Positions 24,646-32,535 of a stretch of 64,000 bases of DNA are shown piece by piece. The stretch spans positions 19,047 through 83,046 of the forward strand of contig JAZQHB010000053.1 in the NCBI GenBank assembly GCA_045540355.1, written 5' to 3'. Positions within the stretch are counted from its first letter, which is position 1. Each line of letters opens with the position of its first letter. The translations under genes were made by a program, and so were the position numbers. The notes beneath the pieces are model-generated. The model ran no database searches, was not told where the DNA came from, and was given only the letters and a program-made list of their open reading frames with translations. The stretch comes from RGIG2945 sp045540355 (lineage in GTDB: Bacteria; Bacillota; Clostridia; Oscillospirales; Acutalibacteraceae).

Positions 24646-24855
24646 ATGCTTGATAAAATTTCTTTGGCATTGGTTATTATCGGTGCTCTCAACTGGGGCG
24701 GTATCGGTCTTTTTGAATTCGACCTTGTTGCCTGGATTTTCGGCGGTCAGGGTGCAATTCTCAGCCGTATCATCTATACATTGGTTGCCCTTGCAGGTGT
24801 CTGGTGTATATCCTTGCTTTTCAGAAGAGATGCTGTCGTTTCAGACGATGCCTGA
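24646..24855 (+). CDS. DUF378 small membrane protein (69 aa)
   Basis: Two hydrophobic helices cover most of the protein. The motif LNWGGIGLFEFDLVAWIFGG between them is the DUF378 signature. Function is unknown in the family. AAGGAG lies 9 nt before the ATG at 24646; a longer frame from 24595 has no ribosome site. It ends the plus-strand run that starts with the PHP gene and is followed by a bidirectional hairpin. Confidence 0.88.
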   Translation: MLDKISLALVIIGALNWGGIGLFEFDLVAWIFGGQGAILSRIIYTLVALAGVWCISLLFRRDAVVSDDA

Positions 24856-24864
24856 ATAAAGAAC

Positions 24865-24903
24865 AACAACCCGTACATCACACACGATGCACGGGTTGTT
24901 TTA
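24865..24903. terminator. Bidirectional terminator between DUF378 gene and lipoprotein gene
   Basis: A 15-bp stem with one mismatch (arms 24865-24879 and 24886-24900) and a 6-nt loop separates two converging genes. T-rich sequence flanks both sides. Confidence 0.75.
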
Positions 24904-26079
24904 CTATTTGCTTTTTATAATTTCTACTTTTTTATTTTGATAATCAACTTCTACACGATAGCCACTCATAATGTAAAGACCATAGCTGGCTGTGACGCTG
25001 TCCAAAATCAGCTCTTTATTTCGCTTTTCGGCAAATCTCGTACCACCGGACAAAGCCATAATGATGTTAATGCTATTGCCACCTATTTCTTCTCTGCCTT
25101 TTTCTAAAACAGACACTTTATTCGTATCTAATCTGTAAAGTTTTCCATTTATTGTTATATCTGCTGTTGTATCACTTTTCCAATTCACTTTTGCCCCTAT
25201 TGCCTTTAAGGCAGCTACAAATGGTACATCAGCATAATCGTAATGCAGAACTACATTTTTTGAAATGACTTTCCCGTTTAAAAAAAGTGATGCAGTTCGT
25301 GGACTGTATTTTTCTTTAAAAGTCTTTAAAGTATAGAATGAATATGTGTATTCTCTGTCATCAACTGTATGGTCTATGGTAAGAAAGTATGATGTTTTGT
25401 CGGTTTGCAGCCATATAGTAATAGGATATGCTGATGAATATACGATTGCTGTGCGACAAGCAGATTCTTTAATCCCTTTTTCACTCAAAAAATTATTTAG
25501 CTCTTGTGATTTATCAGTAAAATCAATCAGGCTTTTATATAATGGCATTGGTGGGTCAAACCCAAGTCTCACGAAACCTTCACCTTTTATCTTGGTTTGC
25601 GGATATTCATAATTCACCTCAAATACCGTATTCGATTTTGAACAAACAAGAATTTCATCGCCATTTTTATCTAAAAACGCCTGAGAAGGATTTGATATAA
25701 ATTTGTAATAATCTTCTCTCCTTAACTTATAACGGACTATCTTGCCGTCATCTAATAAATTGTCGATATCAAAGGGGATTCTTTCCTTTTTCGTGGTTGT
25801 TTCTGTTTTCTGATAAACTGTAGGTTCAGTAGTTTTTTGAGTTTGTGTAGTTTTTATTGTTGTCGTGCTATTTTGGGTCGTTGAGGTATTTGTTTCTGAT
25901 AATTCGCTTGTTTCAAGCACTGTACTCGAATTGCTCGTGCCTACACTTTCAACTGTGGTTACCGTTGATTTTACTGTTGACAGATGCGTTACATCTGTTT
26001 CGGCTGGCAAGCAGGCAAACAAACAGGATATCATAGACAAACATAATATAACACATATTACCCTTTTCAACAAAATCAC
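24904..26079 (-). CDS. Lipoprotein with Thr/Ser stalk and copper-amine-oxidase-N-like domain (about 391 aa)
   Basis: The N-terminus is a lipoprotein signal with Cys in SCLFAC, followed by a Thr/Ser-rich stalk (about 27-100), a central domain of unknown type (about 105-255) and a C-terminal domain (about 260-390) like Cu_amine_oxidN1 modules: FLNGKVI...VPFVAALKAIGAKVNWKSDTT. Such modules occur in many Clostridia surface proteins and do not imply amine oxidation. It is third in an ECF sigma run, 10 nt after the membrane protein. The first codon is GTG overlapping AGGTGA; a TTG three codons later is an alternative start. It may be a regulon target or envelope-stress sensor; inferred. Confidence 0.8.
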   Translation of the reverse strand: MILLKRVICVILCLSMISCLFACLPAETDVTHLSTVKSTVTTVESVGTSNSSTVLETSELSETNTSTTQNSTTTIKTTQTQKTTEPTVYQKTETTTKKERIPFDIDNLLDDGKIVRYKLRREDYYKFISNPSQAFLDKNGDEILVCSKSNTVFEVNYEYPQTKIKGEGFVRLGFDPPMPLYKSLIDFTDKSQELNNFLSEKGIKESACRTAIVYSSAYPITIWLQTDKTSYFLTIDHTVDDREYTYSFYTLKTFKEKYSPRTASLFLNGKVISKNVVLHYDYADVPFVAALKAIGAKVNWKSDTTADITINGKLYRLDTNKVSVLEKGREEIGGNSINIIMALSGGTRFAEKRNKELILDSVTASYGLYIMSGYRVEVDYQNKKVEIIKSK

Positions 26080-26089
26080 CTGCTTTCTC

Positions 26090-27004
26090 TTATTTGAACC
26101 TCATAGCGAGTGTTAAACAAAACGCTTCACTCTCTTTGCAGGTAAAGTTATTGATTTTATCTCCCGTTGCAAAGGTATAGAATATCATATCATCTACCGT
26201 TGTGCCTCTTTCTTCAACATAAATCTCCATACCGTTTTTGTTGAATGTTTCTTCAAAAGTATCAATATAACCACGAAGATAAGCTCTTTTTGCATCATTG
26301 ATTTTCACATATAATCTTTTAGCATCTTCATCTTTTCCCTCAGACATCAGCACATCAGCCTGTTTTTTTAACTCTGATGAAGATACTCCGTCAATTATGA
26401 TTTCATCCATGTAGTTATCAGGCAACGAATACTTAAAGTTTACCATAACTGCATAAGTTCTTTCATCACCATTGTCATTTATGGCATTTCGGAGTTCCTG
26501 CGTAAGACCTATACTTCCCTTTTCAATCGGTTTTACAGAATTAAAAGTACCCTTTAAATCATAATCTGCGTAAATTATTCCAATGCCCTTTCCTGTATTT
26601 TCAACCATTATAAATGTGGGTTCTCCTGAAGACATTGTTGTCGGAAGTGTTACTTCAGGATTTTCCGTCGCTTCATTTTTGACAGTCGATTGCTTTTCAG
26701 TTCTTTCATTCTTCGTTTTCTTTGTTGTTTTTTTATGGGTTTTATCTTTTGTGTCTTTTGTTGTTTTCTCGGTACTTGACATTCCGTTATCTGCATTTTC
26801 TGTTGTATTTTTCGTACTGTCAGTTACAAGACCTGCATTTGTAAGATTTTCTTTGAATAAACCTACTGCAACAAGTAAAACAACACATATACTACCAACT
26901 GCTATCGCTGTTTGTTTTATTATTTTTTTTCTTCTTTTTTGCTCCGCTTCATATTCACTTATTCTCTTTAGTGCGGAATCTGCCATTTCCTTATAATTCT
27001 TCAT
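26090..27004 (-). CDS. Single-pass membrane protein, probable anti-sigma partner (304 aa)
   Basis: A short cytoplasmic region (1-33, charged), one membrane helix (about 33-52), a Lys/Thr-rich extracellular linker (about 65-120) and a C-terminal extracellular domain follow in order. The gene overlaps the sigma-factor stop by 14 nt, the usual layout of an anti-sigma gene. However, the cytoplasmic part is too short for a ZAS domain and lacks the HxxxCxxC motif, so it would be a non-standard anti-sigma or a sensor. The start at 27004 has AGAGGG upstream; a longer frame into the sigma gene is unlikely. Confidence 0.7.
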   Translation of the reverse strand: MKNYKEMADSALKRISEYEAEQKRRKKIIKQTAIAVGSICVVLLVAVGLFKENLTNAGLVTDSTKNTTENADNGMSSTEKTTKDTKDKTHKKTTKKTKNERTEKQSTVKNEATENPEVTLPTTMSSGEPTFIMVENTGKGIGIIYADYDLKGTFNSVKPIEKGSIGLTQELRNAINDNGDERTYAVMVNFKYSLPDNYMDEIIIDGVSSSELKKQADVLMSEGKDEDAKRLYVKINDAKRAYLRGYIDTFEETFNKNGMEIYVEERGTTVDDMIFYTFATGDKINNFTCKESEAFCLTLAMRFK

Positions 27005-27551
27005 GCTTAAAACCCTCTCTTTCAAGTTCAGCTTTAAGTGCCTTTCTTGCACGGTATACAAGTGTTTCAATATTATGTACTGATTTTTTCATTACTTCTG
27101 AAGCTTCCTTATTGGTAAAATCTTCAAAATATATCAACCATATAACCTGTCTGTATTCCGGCTTTATTTTATTCAGTGCTTTATGTATGATGATTTTTCT
27201 TTCTTCCCTGATTACAGAAATTTCTAAAGCTTCTTCATCCGAGGACAACCATACACAGTTTTCGATTGATATTTCAGGAGTTTTTGACTTTTTTCTCAAA
27301 TAATCAAACGCAACATTTCGTCCGATTTTATAAAGCCATTTTTTAAAAGAACCCTTTTCTTCTCTGTATTTCGGTTTCTTCGTACCGAGCTTTACAAAAG
27401 TATCCTCTGCCAAATCTTCAGCTATATGAATATCACAAACTATACTGTTTAAGTAAAGCATAAGTCCGTCTTTATAATCTCTGACCAATTCTATAAATCC
27501 GTTTTCATCTCCATCAAGATAACGGCGGTAGCTACTTGCACCGGTATCCAT
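26991..27551 (-). CDS. ECF-type sigma-70 family factor (186 aa)
   Basis: Region 2 (DIHIAEDLAEDTFVKL and the WLYKIGRNVAFDYLRKK helix) and region 4 (LNKIKPEYRQVIWLIYFEDFTNKEASEVMKKSVHNIETLVYRARKAL) are complete, and the length fits extracytoplasmic-function sigma factors. These bind RNA polymerase and direct it to a small regulon, often their own gene. A GGGGGG ribosome site lies 5 nt before the ATG. A TATAAT box is visible at 27598-27603 without a good -35, which could reflect self-recognition. Downstream genes encode a membrane protein and a lipoprotein, suggesting an envelope-signal circuit. Confidence 0.92.
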   Translation of the reverse strand: MDTGASSYRRYLDGDENGFIELVRDYKDGLMLYLNSIVCDIHIAEDLAEDTFVKLGTKKPKYREEKGSFKKWLYKIGRNVAFDYLRKKSKTPEISIENCVWLSSDEEALEISVIREERKIIIHKALNKIKPEYRQVIWLIYFEDFTNKEASEVMKKSVHNIETLVYRARKALKAELEREGFKHEEL

Positions 27552-27597
27552 TGTATCCCCCCTTGAGCAAGGATTTTTTACTTATATTGACGCGTCT

Positions 27598-27603
27598 ATT
27601 ATA
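27598..27603 (-). promoter_or_regulatory. Probable -10 box of the ECF sigma operon
   Basis: TATAAT lies about 47 nt upstream of the sigma-gene ATG. The expected -35 position shows only T-rich sequence, so an alternative sigma or activator may be involved. Confidence 0.4.
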
Positions 27604-27637
27604 CAAACGCTAAAACGCAGAAAAACCTCACAGTTTT

Positions 27638-27671
27638 TTGAAAAAATTTTAGGGCGGATTATATCCGCCCT
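27638..27671 (-). terminator. Terminator after the metallophosphoesterase gene
   Basis: An 8-bp GC-rich stem (27651-27658 with 27664-27671) is followed on the minus strand by a broken T-tract. It ends the five-gene run that begins with the DUF1858 gene. Confidence 0.8.
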
Positions 27672-27675
27672 CAGA

Positions 27676-28959
27676 TTATTCTATATCAATCATATTTTCC
27701 TTTTCATAATCGCTCGCATACTTATCCTGATAATAGTTTTCGATATTGCAATCGAATGTCTTTTCTTCTATATCGACTTCAATAACTGTGCAGTTTCTCT
27801 GCTTGCCAAGAGTGTCGATATCCTTGTAGTCAAGATAATCAAGTGCCCCTGTATAACTCAACCTGATGCCTTTGTATGCTATTGAGAATGTGTTCATGTG
27901 GTCGTGTCCGCAGAAAACACCTTGCGTGCTTCCAAGTTCAAGCATTGTTTCAAACATTTCATCGGGCTTGTCAGAACAATTTATATCCTCGTATGTATTG
28001 CCGTAATAATACTTCGAATCAACATTGAGCTCTCTGTATGCATCGTATGCCGTCTTATATTCCTCAAGCGGTCTGTGCATGAATACAAGTGATTTGATTG
28101 CATCTTTGCTGTATTTTTCGTTTGCTTTTTTGGAATCTGCAAGACTTTTTTTGTACCACTCAATCTGTGACGAGGTTATTGTTTCATCATTTTTACCGTG
28201 AGTATCAAAGGTATATATATTCTGTACAATTTCACCGTCAATGTTTTTAATTTTAATTACATTGTTACCGTAGCCGTCAACATTCTCGTCACCAAGCTCG
28301 AACAGACAGAACTTAAGGTTTTCTGATGAAAGATATTCAGCAATTTTCTTCCTTGTTGCACTGCCTTCAGCGTCTTCATCTCCGAGTGTAATTGTCCAAT
28401 AAACTTCCATTTTATCAACAAATCGTGCAAAAAGCTTGATTGCCGCCATATTGTTTATTGAGCCTGATTTAAATAAATTTGCATTTACAAGGTCACCTGT
28501 TATTACCAACAAATCAGGAGCTTCTGCTTCAACCATTCCTCGTAAAGCCATAAATGCACTGCTGTCTTCCATTGTAGAAAGCCAGCCGCCGCCGATTTCT
28601 AAATCGGACACCTGCATTATTTTAAAATTGCGGTTTGTTATGAATGTCCAATCGCCGCTAACCTCTCTTGTAGGTGTGAGCTGAGATTCAACATATACCG
28701 GCGAAAAACCTGCTATATTGATTTTATGAAGCTCTCTGAAAACAACATTTGCGATAGTCGGCACACCGCCCAGAATAAAAACAACAACGGCTGCAATTAT
28801 GCTGATTAGTTTTATAAGCTTCGATTTTTTTAATTGTTCTGCTGTTTTTTCTTTTTTAGCTTTTTTAACTTTCTTTATTTTGAGACTTGATTTCCTGTTT
28901 TCTGCTTTTTTCTGAGGAACATTGCGTTTTGTGTTCTTCTTTTTGCTTTTTGTTGCCAT
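27676..28959 (-). CDS. Membrane-anchored metallophosphoesterase-like protein with altered metal site (427 aa)
   Basis: A very basic N-terminus (1-48) and one membrane helix (about 49-72) precede a calcineurin-like fold. The last motifs are intact (FMHRPL and GHDHMN), but early ones are changed: the DxH of motif I is DLE (119-121), GDxxD is GDLVN (155-159) and GNHD is GDED (193-196). The folds around them (ITGDLVNAN, YWTITLGDEDAEG) are unmistakable. Acidic replacements of the histidine and asparagine ligands could change metal preference or abolish catalysis. The gene overlaps the rqcH stop by 1 nt. Whether it is an active phosphatase is open. Confidence 0.85.
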   Translation of the reverse strand: MATKSKKKNTKRNVPQKKAENRKSSLKIKKVKKAKKEKTAEQLKKSKLIKLISIIAAVVVFILGGVPTIANVVFRELHKINIAGFSPVYVESQLTPTREVSGDWTFITNRNFKIMQVSDLEIGGGWLSTMEDSSAFMALRGMVEAEAPDLLVITGDLVNANLFKSGSINNMAAIKLFARFVDKMEVYWTITLGDEDAEGSATRKKIAEYLSSENLKFCLFELGDENVDGYGNNVIKIKNIDGEIVQNIYTFDTHGKNDETITSSQIEWYKKSLADSKKANEKYSKDAIKSLVFMHRPLEEYKTAYDAYRELNVDSKYYYGNTYEDINCSDKPDEMFETMLELGSTQGVFCGHDHMNTFSIAYKGIRLSYTGALDYLDYKDIDTLGKQRNCTVIEVDIEEKTFDCNIENYYQDKYASDYEKENMIDIE

Positions 28960-30698
28960 TATCTGCTGCCCCCTGTCTTTTCTTCTAAAGTCAGTTCCGA
29001 GCTGACATTTATACTGTAATATACATGATAAATAACCTTGCCGAATTTTGCTCCAACGGGCTTTTTGAGGTTCTTGACATAGGTATAATCGACCGTTACA
29101 ATCTTTGAGCCTCTCGCCTTACTGTGATACGCCGCAACAGATGCCGCTTCTTCAATCGCAAGATCGGAAATTTCTCTGTTATCAGCAACTATAATGACAT
29201 GCGACCCGGGGAAAGACTGCGAGTGAAGCCACATATCGTTTTTATTTGCAGTTTTTAATGAAAGCTTATCATTCTGTATATTGTTTCTGCCGACCAAAAC
29301 TTTAAAACCGTCAGAGGTTTCATATTCAATCGGCGGTAAAGCTTTGATTTTCTTTGCTTTACCCTTGTTTTTAATGTATCCGCCCTGATAAAGCTCGTCT
29401 CTGATTTCATCAATCTCGGCAGCCGTATTTGACCTGTCAAGAGCATCGGATACAGTTTCAAGATACTTAAGCTCCGCTTCTCCGTTTTCGATGAGTTTCT
29501 TGAGCATTTCTTCGGCGGTTTTAGCCTTTTTATATTCCTTATAATACCTCTGCGAATTCTCCATCGGAGTGAGTGCAGGGTTTACTTTTACTGTTATATT
29601 TTCATTTGTGTAATAGTTGAAAAGCTCGTAGCTTGACACACCCTTTTGCAAATTATACATGTTGGCAGATATAAGCTCTGCATTGATTTTTAACTGTTCT
29701 TTATTATCACACTCAGACAGCTCAATCCTTTGTATATTAAGCTTTTTCGCAGTTCTTTGAATCAGCGTATTTACCTTTTGTACCAAATCCTGAGCCTTCT
29801 GATGCGTTCTGTCTAAACGGTCTCTTTCGTAGTAATAATCGTCTAAAAGCTCATTAAAGCTCTCGTAATTCTGTATGGTGGCAAGGTTGCCGTACTGACA
29901 AACATTCAAGAATGTAAAGTCTATCGGCTTGCCGCTTTCATCTTTGACGACCGTCGGTAAAACTTCACGGCTTTCCAAGGATTTTTTCAGATAATCTATC
30001 TGCGGTAAAATATCATTTTTGCCTAAATTCCTGACAACTTCATCATTATACGATGCTTTATACGCAAGCTCTCTGCATACAATCGGCGATACACCCTCAA
30101 GGGTTGAGAGTATTGCCGAAGAAAGCCTTTTTTCAGGCATTGTTTCTATTGTTTTTGTGATTTCTTCGGCAGTATTTTCAAGTATATTCAACTTGTTTTG
30201 TGCCGGTGGAAGCTTGTATTCAAGCGAGGGTAAAATCTGTCTGACTGAGGATTTCGAGGAATCGACTCGTTTGAGTGCGTCGATAACCTTACCGTCTCCG
30301 TCAATGAGTATGATATTACTGTACTTCGACATTATTTCAATGCATAAGGATAGTTTTATCTTATCTCCTATCTCATTTGTTGCATCAAAATCTATAAAAA
30401 CTATTCTGTCTAAGCCAATCTGGCGTATACCGACAATCATTGCAGATGTCAGATATTTACGCATCAACATACACAACATCGGCGGTTTTGCGGGATTTTC
30501 AGGTGAATGCTTTGTAAGATTTAATCTCGGACTGTTGGCTCTTGCGGACAACAAAACCTTATATGCACCCGTTCTTGAACGCAAATGCAACACCAACTCC
30601 TCTTTTGAGGGTTGATGCACTTTTTCCACACGGCTGCCGATTGCAACTTCTTCTATTTCACTTTTCACAAGGCTTAAAAAAATTCCGTCAAGTGCCAT
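28959..30698 (-). CDS. rqcH: RqcH / NFACT-family ribosome quality control protein (579 aa)
   Basis: The NFACT-N domain is at the N-terminus (MALDGIFLSLVKSEI..., GLDRIVFIDF near 103-112 with the conserved Asp-Arg). Helix-hairpin-helix and coiled-coil parts follow (about 260-430), then the C-terminal NFACT-R domain (GFKVLVGRNNIQNDKLSLK, DMWLHSQSFPGSHVII). RqcH binds stalled large ribosomal subunits and adds alanine tails to nascent chains. Older annotations call it fibronectin-binding protein FbpA. The start lies 12 nt after the Nif3-like stop, and the stop overlaps the phosphoesterase ATG. Confidence 0.95.
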   Translation of the reverse strand: MALDGIFLSLVKSEIEEVAIGSRVEKVHQPSKEELVLHLRSRTGAYKVLLSARANSPRLNLTKHSPENPAKPPMLCMLMRKYLTSAMIVGIRQIGLDRIVFIDFDATNEIGDKIKLSLCIEIMSKYSNIILIDGDGKVIDALKRVDSSKSSVRQILPSLEYKLPPAQNKLNILENTAEEITKTIETMPEKRLSSAILSTLEGVSPIVCRELAYKASYNDEVVRNLGKNDILPQIDYLKKSLESREVLPTVVKDESGKPIDFTFLNVCQYGNLATIQNYESFNELLDDYYYERDRLDRTHQKAQDLVQKVNTLIQRTAKKLNIQRIELSECDNKEQLKINAELISANMYNLQKGVSSYELFNYYTNENITVKVNPALTPMENSQRYYKEYKKAKTAEEMLKKLIENGEAELKYLETVSDALDRSNTAAEIDEIRDELYQGGYIKNKGKAKKIKALPPIEYETSDGFKVLVGRNNIQNDKLSLKTANKNDMWLHSQSFPGSHVIIVADNREISDLAIEEAASVAAYHSKARGSKIVTVDYTYVKNLKKPVGAKFGKVIYHVYYSINVSSELTLEEKTGGSR

Positions 30699-30710
30699 TG
30701 TTTCTCCTGC

Positions 30711-31445
30711 TTATATGTGTTTTATCGGACTTTCTTCGTCAATCAGTATAATTTCTGCGTCTGTAAATTCTTCTGTCAGCTTTTCTGCCATATAAGGCAT
30801 AGCAATCCTTTCGGTCTCAAAATGACCTGCGGCAACCAACAATATACCGCGTCTTTCAGCATCAAGAAAATCGTGATGACCTGCATCTCCCGTAATAAAA
30901 GCATCAACGCCCGACAGCTCATTTACAAACGAACCGCCGCTTCCGCCGCACACAGCCACTGTATTTATCTCTTTTTTTATTCTGTTATATCTTAAGGTAC
31001 TGCACAACTTTTCCTTGACACTCTTAAGAAAACTTTCGGTGTCCGTGTTTTCACTTTCGCCCATTCTCAACATAGGAATGTCGGGATACTCTCTGATATT
31101 TTTCAAATCAAGTGTTTTTGCCAGGACATCATTCACACCGTTATTATCAAACGAAGTATGGGCAGAAATTATATTTATCTCCGCTTTTATCGCCTTGACC
31201 GCAAGCGAATCCGACATCAGTTTTTTCATAGGTGAGAAAATTATCGGATGATGACTGACAATCAAATCAGCACCCGATTCTATAGCTTTTTCAAGTGTTT
31301 CGTCGGTCACATCGAGCATTACAGCAACTTTTTTAACCTCTGCTTCGATATCACCTATCAAAAAACCGCTGTTATCCCATTCTTCCTGTGTATTAAAGGG
31401 AGCAAAACTGTCTATGTAATTATAAAAATCTCTTACTTTATACAT
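30711..31445 (-). CDS. Nif3-like / DUF34 dinuclear-metal protein (244 aa)
   Basis: Nif3 family (GTP cyclohydrolase 1 type 2-like, YqfO): WDNSGFLIGD near residue 23, SHHPIIF (metal-binding His pair, about 65), SAHTSFDN (about 96) and the C-terminal GHFETER. The bacterial form with the 100-residue PII-like insertion is about 370 aa; this short form lacks it. Molecular role is unresolved; metal insertion and cofactor roles have been proposed. It overlaps the trmK stop by 13 nt, a pairing with trmK that is common in Firmicutes. Confidence 0.92.
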   Translation of the reverse strand: MYKVRDFYNYIDSFAPFNTQEEWDNSGFLIGDIEAEVKKVAVMLDVTDETLEKAIESGADLIVSHHPIIFSPMKKLMSDSLAVKAIKAEINIISAHTSFDNNGVNDVLAKTLDLKNIREYPDIPMLRMGESENTDTESFLKSVKEKLCSTLRYNRIKKEINTVAVCGGSGGSFVNELSGVDAFITGDAGHHDFLDAERRGILLVAAGHFETERIAMPYMAEKLTEEFTDAEIILIDEESPIKHI

Positions 31446-32107
31446 TCTTCAAAGCTCCTTAAAATATCGTGAAGTTCAGCTTGCTCATCATGCTTGATGT
31501 CAGCTTTTTTCAATGCATCATAGCGTTTCTTTATCCGGTTATACTGTGTCTGCAAGTATCTGAATGCATAAGGGTTGGTTACATCAAGCTTGCCTGTGTA
31601 AATATTGCAGGTGTTGTTCTTACCTGTATATCTGGCATTTATACAGATATACAGCCTGTTGTCATCCTCTGTTGCATCTTCCTTTATAATCTCAAATCCG
31701 TTTTCACAGAGATATTTTCTTACCGCCTCGCAGTGACGCATCGGTTGAATTATCAATCTTTTATCCTTGTTCTTTATCCATGGTGCCTTTTCCAATAATT
31801 CAGCAATAAGAATACCACCCATTCCGCAGAAAATAAAATCATCTGCTGAATCGGGCGATAATTCTGACAAACCGTCAGAAAGCACAGTTGAAACCTTGTC
31901 CTCAACATTATAAAGGGCAATGGTCTCCTGTGCATTTTCTAACGGTTTTTCTCTTAAATCTGCTGCTATACAAGCCGGTGATATACCCTTTAAAACAAGA
32001 TATACCGGCAAATACGCATGGTCAGTACCGATATCGGCGACCGTTTTACCCTGTCGCACCATATCAGCTGCCATTTGTAATCTTTTACTTAGATGCAAGG
32101 AAGTCAT
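31433..32107 (-). CDS. trmK: tRNA (adenine22-N1)-methyltransferase (224 aa)
   Basis: A SAM-dependent methyltransferase with TVADIGTDHAYLPVYLV as the cofactor loop, GMGGILIAELL in the middle and QPMRHCEAVRKYL further on; a C-terminal coiled coil follows. It modifies adenine 22 in the tRNA D-loop. The N-terminus (LSKRLQMAADMV) matches the family from the ATG at 32107, although this start overlaps the DUF1858 gene by 23 nt and its ribosome site is weak, suggesting translational coupling. Confidence 0.93.
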   Translation of the reverse strand: MTSLHLSKRLQMAADMVRQGKTVADIGTDHAYLPVYLVLKGISPACIAADLREKPLENAQETIALYNVEDKVSTVLSDGLSELSPDSADDFIFCGMGGILIAELLEKAPWIKNKDKRLIIQPMRHCEAVRKYLCENGFEIIKEDATEDDNRLYICINARYTGKNNTCNIYTGKLDVTNPYAFRYLQTQYNRIKKRYDALKKADIKHDEQAELHDILRSFEECIK

Positions 32108-32285
32108 TTATCTTTTTGATAAGGTCGTCAGCGTTAACACCGTGAACTCTACAAGCCTGCTCAAGGCTTTCACCTCTTGCTGAGGGGCAACCAAGGCAAT
32201 GCATACCCATTTCTAAAAAGAACTGTGCTGTTTCTCTGTCATAATCGAGGATTGAACCTATTGTCATATCTTTTGTAACTGTCAT
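32085..32285 (-). CDS. DUF1858 domain protein (66 aa)
   Basis: Single DUF1858 domain: MTIGSILDYDRETAQFFLEMGMHCLGCPSARGESLEQAC, with the CxxC pair typical of this family. These small redox- or metal-related proteins are widespread in anaerobes and have no firm function. It is first in the run DUF1858, trmK, nif3-like, rqcH, phosphoesterase, with AAGGAG upstream and a consensus promoter about 95 nt before its start. Confidence 0.9.
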   Translation of the reverse strand: MTVTKDMTIGSILDYDRETAQFFLEMGMHCLGCPSARGESLEQACRVHGVNADDLIKKINDFLASK

Positions 32286-32380
32286 TTTGATTTCTCCTTA
32301 TCTTTTATTGCATAATTTCAATAAGGTTATTGTTTACTTTAATATCCCGAATAACCCCATAAACTTAAGCTACATCACAA

Positions 32381-32410
32381 ATTATACAATATATAGCGAG
32401 ATTTTGTCAA
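32381..32410 (-). promoter_or_regulatory. Promoter of the DUF1858-trmK-nif3-rqcH run
   Basis: TTGACA (32405-32410), 18 nt, TATAAT (32381-32386) on the minus strand. The roughly 90-nt leader that follows holds no riboswitch I recognise. Confidence 0.8.
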
Positions 32411-32468
32411 CTTAATTCTTTAGCCGCGGTATCATTAAAGAAGTGTTAAGTAAAAACGCTATGTTAGA

Positions 32469-32497
32469 TTGACAAAACAACAGTGGTGTGATAAAAT
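32469..32497 (+). promoter_or_regulatory. Promoter of ileS
   Basis: TTGACA (32469-32474), 17 nt, TAAAAT (32492-32497). The predicted leader before the ATG is only about 30 nt, too short for a T-box element. An imperfect inverted repeat lies between this promoter and the divergent one (about 32410-32457). Confidence 0.75.
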
Positions 32498-32535
32498 ACA
32501 ATGTAATTATATATACGCTTGGGAGTGTTTTATCA

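Noticed and set aside
32286..32535. T-box riboswitch before ileS
   Set aside because: The promoter at 32469-32497 leaves about 30 nt of leader, and no T-box sequence or long stem was seen.
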